64,000 nt of DNA from Amycolatopsis eburnea (GTDB taxonomy: Bacteria > Actinomycetota > Actinomycetes > Mycobacteriales > Pseudonocardiaceae): contig NZ_RSEC01000035.1 of assembly GCF_003937945.1 (NCBI RefSeq), forward strand, positions 1-64,000, in the 5' to 3' direction. Shown here piece by piece: positions 61,521 through 64,000 of this stretch. The notes under the pieces are model-generated. The model was given only the letters and a program-made list of their open reading frames with translations, was not told the origin of the DNA and did no database searches. The stretch's first letter is position 1. Every line of letters starts with the position of its first letter. The translations under genes and the position numbers were made by a program.

Positions 61521-63098
61521 TCACAGGGGGATGTTGCCGTGCTTCTTCGCCGGCAGGGTCTGCCGTTTCGTCCGGAGGGTCCGCAGCGCCCGCGCCACGT
61601 GCAGGCGGGTCTGCGACGGGGTGACGACCTGGTCGACGTACCCGCGTTCGGCGGCCAGGTACGGGCCGCCGTGGCGTTCGCGGTACTCCTCGGTGAGCCG
61701 GCGGCGCGCGGCTTCCCGTTGCTGCGGTGGCAATGCCGCCAGCTCGCGGCGGTGCAGCACCTGCACCGCGCCTTCGGCGCCCATCACCGCGATTTCGGCG
61801 GTGGGCCAAGCGAGCACGGCATCGGCGCCGAGGTGCTTCGAGCCCATCACGGCGTACCCGCCGCCGTAAGCCTTGCGCACCACCACGGTCACCTTCGGCA
61901 CCGTCGCCTCGGAGTAGGCGTAGATCAGCTTGGCGCCGCGGCGGATGATCCCGCCGCGTTCCTGGCCGGTGCCCGGCAGGTAGCCGGGGACGTCGGCGAG
62001 GGTGAGCAGCGGGATCCCGAAGGCGTCGCAGAAGCGCACGAACCGGGCGGCCTTTTCGGACGCGTCGATGTCGAGCACGCCGGCCTGGTGGCGCGGCTGG
62101 TTGGCGACGATGCCGACCGACCGGCCCTGGACCCGGCCGAACGCGCAGATCATGTTGGGCGCGAAGGCACTGTGCACCTCGGTGTACTCGCCGTCGTCGA
62201 CCAGCGCGGCGATCAGCTCGGCCATGTCGTAGGTCCGGTGCGGCGAGTCGGGCACCAGCCGGTCGAGCGCGAGGTCGGCGGGGGTGACGACCGGGCTCGT
62301 GTCGTCGGCGTACTCCGGGGCGAGGTCGAGGTTGTTCGACGGCAGGTAGGCGAGCAGGGTCTGCACCCACTCGACGGCGTCCTCTTCGGACACCGCCCGG
62401 TGGTGGGCATTACCGGCCACTTCGGACTGGACGGCCGCGCCGCCCAGCTCCTGCGCGGTCACCCGCTCGCCGGTGACCGCGTGCACGACGTCCGGGCCGG
62501 TGACGAACATGTGCGAAGTCCCGTCGACCATCACGGTGAAGTCGGTGATCGCGGGCGCGTAGACGGCACCGCCCGCGCACGGGCCCATGATCATCGAAAT
62601 CTGCGGGATGACGCCGGACGCGTGGGCGTTGCGGCGGCCGAGTTCGGCGTAATACGCCAGTGAGACAACGCCTTCCTGGATCCGGGCACCGCCGGAGTCG
62701 TTGATCCCGACGACCGGGCAGCCGAGTGACATCGCGAGGTCCATCACCTTGAGGACCTTCTCGCCCGAGACTTCGCCCATGCTGCCGCCGAAGACGCTGA
62801 AGTCCTGGGAGAACACGCAGATCTGCCGCCCGTCGACGGTGCCGTGCCCGGTCACCACGCCGTCGCCCCACGGCCGGTTCGCGTCCATCCCGAACTCGGC
62901 GCACCGGTGCCGCGCGAGCTGGTCGAGCTCCACAAAGGACCCGGGGTCCAGCAGCAGCTCGATCCGTTCCCGCGCGGTCAGCTTGCCCTTGGCGTGCTGC
63001 CGGTCCACGGCCCGCTTCTCGGCGATCCGCACGGCTTCGTCCTGCCGCGCGGCGAGATCCGCGATCCGGAACGCCGTACCCGGCGTGAGCTCGTCCAT
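61521..63098 (-). CDS. accD4: Acyl-CoA carboxylase beta subunit, AccD4-like
   Basis: A 525-residue carboxyltransferase. GKLTARERIELLLDPGSF opens the family; GGARIQEGVVSLAYYAELGRRN and GPCAGGAVYAPAITDF form the first oxyanion site, DVPGYLPGTGQERGGIIRRGA and RKAYGGGYAVMGSKHLGAD the second. It carboxylates an acyl-CoA extender with a biotinylated alpha subunit encoded elsewhere. Overlap of its ATG with the stop of a Pks13-like gene marks it as AccD4, which supplies the carboxylated long chain for Pks13 condensation. Confidence 0.85.
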   Translation of the reverse strand: MDELTPGTAFRIADLAARQDEAVRIAEKRAVDRQHAKGKLTARERIELLLDPGSFVELDQLARHRCAEFGMDANRPWGDGVVTGHGTVDGRQICVFSQDFSVFGGSMGEVSGEKVLKVMDLAMSLGCPVVGINDSGGARIQEGVVSLAYYAELGRRNAHASGVIPQISMIMGPCAGGAVYAPAITDFTVMVDGTSHMFVTGPDVVHAVTGERVTAQELGGAAVQSEVAGNAHHRAVSEEDAVEWVQTLLAYLPSNNLDLAPEYADDTSPVVTPADLALDRLVPDSPHRTYDMAELIAALVDDGEYTEVHSAFAPNMICAFGRVQGRSVGIVANQPRHQAGVLDIDASEKAARFVRFCDAFGIPLLTLADVPGYLPGTGQERGGIIRRGAKLIYAYSEATVPKVTVVVRKAYGGGYAVMGSKHLGADAVLAWPTAEIAVMGAEGAVQVLHRRELAALPPQQREAARRRLTEEYRERHGGPYLAAERGYVDQVVTPSQTRLHVARALRTLRTKRQTLPAKKHGNIPL

Positions 63099-64000
63099 CA
63101 GCGCACCCCCGTCCCGAGCCGCGCGGCGAGCGCGGCCGCCAGCGCCGCCACGTGCGGCGGGTCGATCATCGACACGTGGTCCCCGGGCACCCGCACGACG
63201 TCGAGGGCGGGGCAGTGCGCGTCCCAGCCGAGGGTGTCGTCGGTGCGCAGGTACCGCGGGTCCAGCGCGGTGGTCAGCGGGTGCGGGTCCTGCGCCCGCA
63301 GCAGCAGCACGCGGCCGTCGTAGCGCGCCGGGGTGTACCGCTCGGCGACCCGCGCGTCCACATAGGACTCGTACTGGTGCCGCAGCACTCCGGCGCCCAG
63401 GTCCGGCACGTGCTCGGTCAGCTTCCCCAGCACCCACCGGATCTGGGCTTCCTCGTCGAGCCGCGTGAGTTCCTCGCGCGGCACCGAGAACGGCACGCCG
63501 TACGTGCGCGAAACGTGGTCGGCGAACCGGTCGAAGCGGTCCAGCAGCAGCTCCTCCACCGGCGTGCCGGGCGCGGGCAGCGGCAGGATGGTGTCGATCA
63601 GGAACACCAGCTCGGCGCCACCGAGCTGCCGCGCGGTCTCGTAGGCCAGGCAGCCGCCGAACGACCAGCCGCCGAGCCGGTACGGACCGTCCGGCTGGAT
63701 CTCGCGAACCAGCTCGGCGTAGCAGGCGGCCTTGGCCTCCACGGTGTCCTCGTCGTCGATCCGCTCGAACCCGTACACCGGCTGCCCTTCCGGCAGCAGC
63801 CGCACGAGTTCCCGGTACACGCTGGCCCGGCCGCCCGCGGGGTGGAACAGGAACACCGGATCGGCGACGCCGTCCCGCAGCACCCGCACCGGCCCGCCCC
63901 CGTGCCCTTCCAGCTCCGGCCGCAGCAGATCGGCGATCGCGGCGACGGTCGGGGTGTCGAACAGCCCCGCGGGGACCACGTCGAGTTCGGCGGCGAACAG
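63098..64000 (-). CDS. pks13: Pks13-like polyketide synthase, C-terminal ACP end and thioesterase
   Basis: The 300 C-terminal residues of a larger protein that continues past the window edge. The first 25 (LFAAELDVVPAGLFDTPTVA) are the end of an acyl carrier domain. The thioesterase has VFLFHPAGG, nucleophile Ser in LGGWSFGGCLAYE, lid segment RFDRFADHVSRTYGVPF and late His in VPGDHVSMI. The lid and LDEEAQIRWVLGKL resemble Pks13 of mycobacteria rather than generic macrolide thioesterases. Pks13 condenses two acyl chains into a beta-keto acid. A stand-alone NRPS/PKS thioesterase is the alternative reading. Confidence 0.78.
   Translation of the reverse strand: MFAAELDVVPAGLFDTPTVAAIADLLRPELEGHGGGPVRVLRDGVADPVFLFHPAGGRASVYRELVRLLPEGQPVYGFERIDDEDTVEAKAACYAELVREIQPDGPYRLGGWSFGGCLAYETARQLGGAELVFLIDTILPLPAPGTPVEELLLDRFDRFADHVSRTYGVPFSVPREELTRLDEEAQIRWVLGKLTEHVPDLGAGVLRHQYESYVDARVAERYTPARYDGRVLLLRAQDPHPLTTALDPRYLRTDDTLGWDAHCPALDVVRVPGDHVSMIDPPHVAALAAALAARLGTGVR

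Overview
The window is high-GC actinobacterial DNA: GTG starts are frequent, genes are tightly packed, and TGATG/ATGA stop-start overlaps are common. It carries a mycofactocin operon, a steroid C/D-ring (HIP) catabolic cluster, six TetR regulators, and the end of a Pks13-like synthase next to AccD4. Together with large, near-perfect intergenic palindromes this points to the Pseudonocardiales, with Amycolatopsis my best guess. That guess comes from gene content and from memory of such repeats; no marker gene was seen. There are no tRNA or rRNA genes, no CRISPR array, and the only mobile element is the last 33 codons of an IS481-type transposase at the left edge.

Left third (1-21.5 kb). An exporter with its TetR partner and a secreted snapalysin protease are followed by the mycofactocin locus (3.2-9.5 kb): divergent mftR, then mftA-mftB-mftC-mftE-SDR-mftF-mftD on the minus strand, with a redox-partner SDR embedded inside the operon. 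Next come an APC permease divergent from a TetR gene that is coupled to a P1-family aminopeptidase, a PAF-acetylhydrolase-like lipase with a damaged 5' end, a secreted GH27 alpha-galactosidase with a LacI-type operator, a Tat-exported PhoD phosphatase, an RHH-VOC-methyltransferase group, a TetR gene, and an aldolase/PfkB sugar-kinase pair.

Middle third (21.5-41.8 kb). A six-gene operon runs from a two-domain Lrp/AsnC regulator through a NodB-fold amidohydrolase, an MHS transporter, an SDR, a ketopantoate-reductase-like enzyme and an M20 peptidase, and reads as an undescribed catabolic pathway. It is followed by fprB with an AurF-like diiron oxygenase, a membrane adenylate cyclase, a zinc alcohol dehydrogenase, a cytoplasmic trypsin-NUC1 nuclease fusion, a GntR/VOC divergent pair whose two start codons lie in one operator palindrome, TerC, a TetR gene, an ECF-type sigma factor with a fused zinc-finger tail, and a GAF regulator with a flavin monooxygenase.

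Right third (41.8-64 kb). The HIP cluster forms three units: fadD3-enoyl hydratase-three acyl-CoA dehydrogenases (minus), fadE30-ipdF-fadA6 (plus), and SDR-SDR-echA20-ipdA-ipdB-ipdC-FGD-like (minus). Both promoter regions carry KstR-type operators (AGAAC-NN-GTTCT), but no kstR or kstR2 is present. The first SDR of the third unit is frameshifted in a C5 run. A PucR-type regulator, a divergent TetR gene, a cutinase, a secreted lipase and an Ag85/esterase-like hydrolase lead to accD4 and a Pks13-type thioesterase end, an arrangement resembling the mycobacterial mycolate-condensation locus.

Five large palindromic elements of four sequence families sit in gaps between genes and are the main structure that gene calls do not explain.
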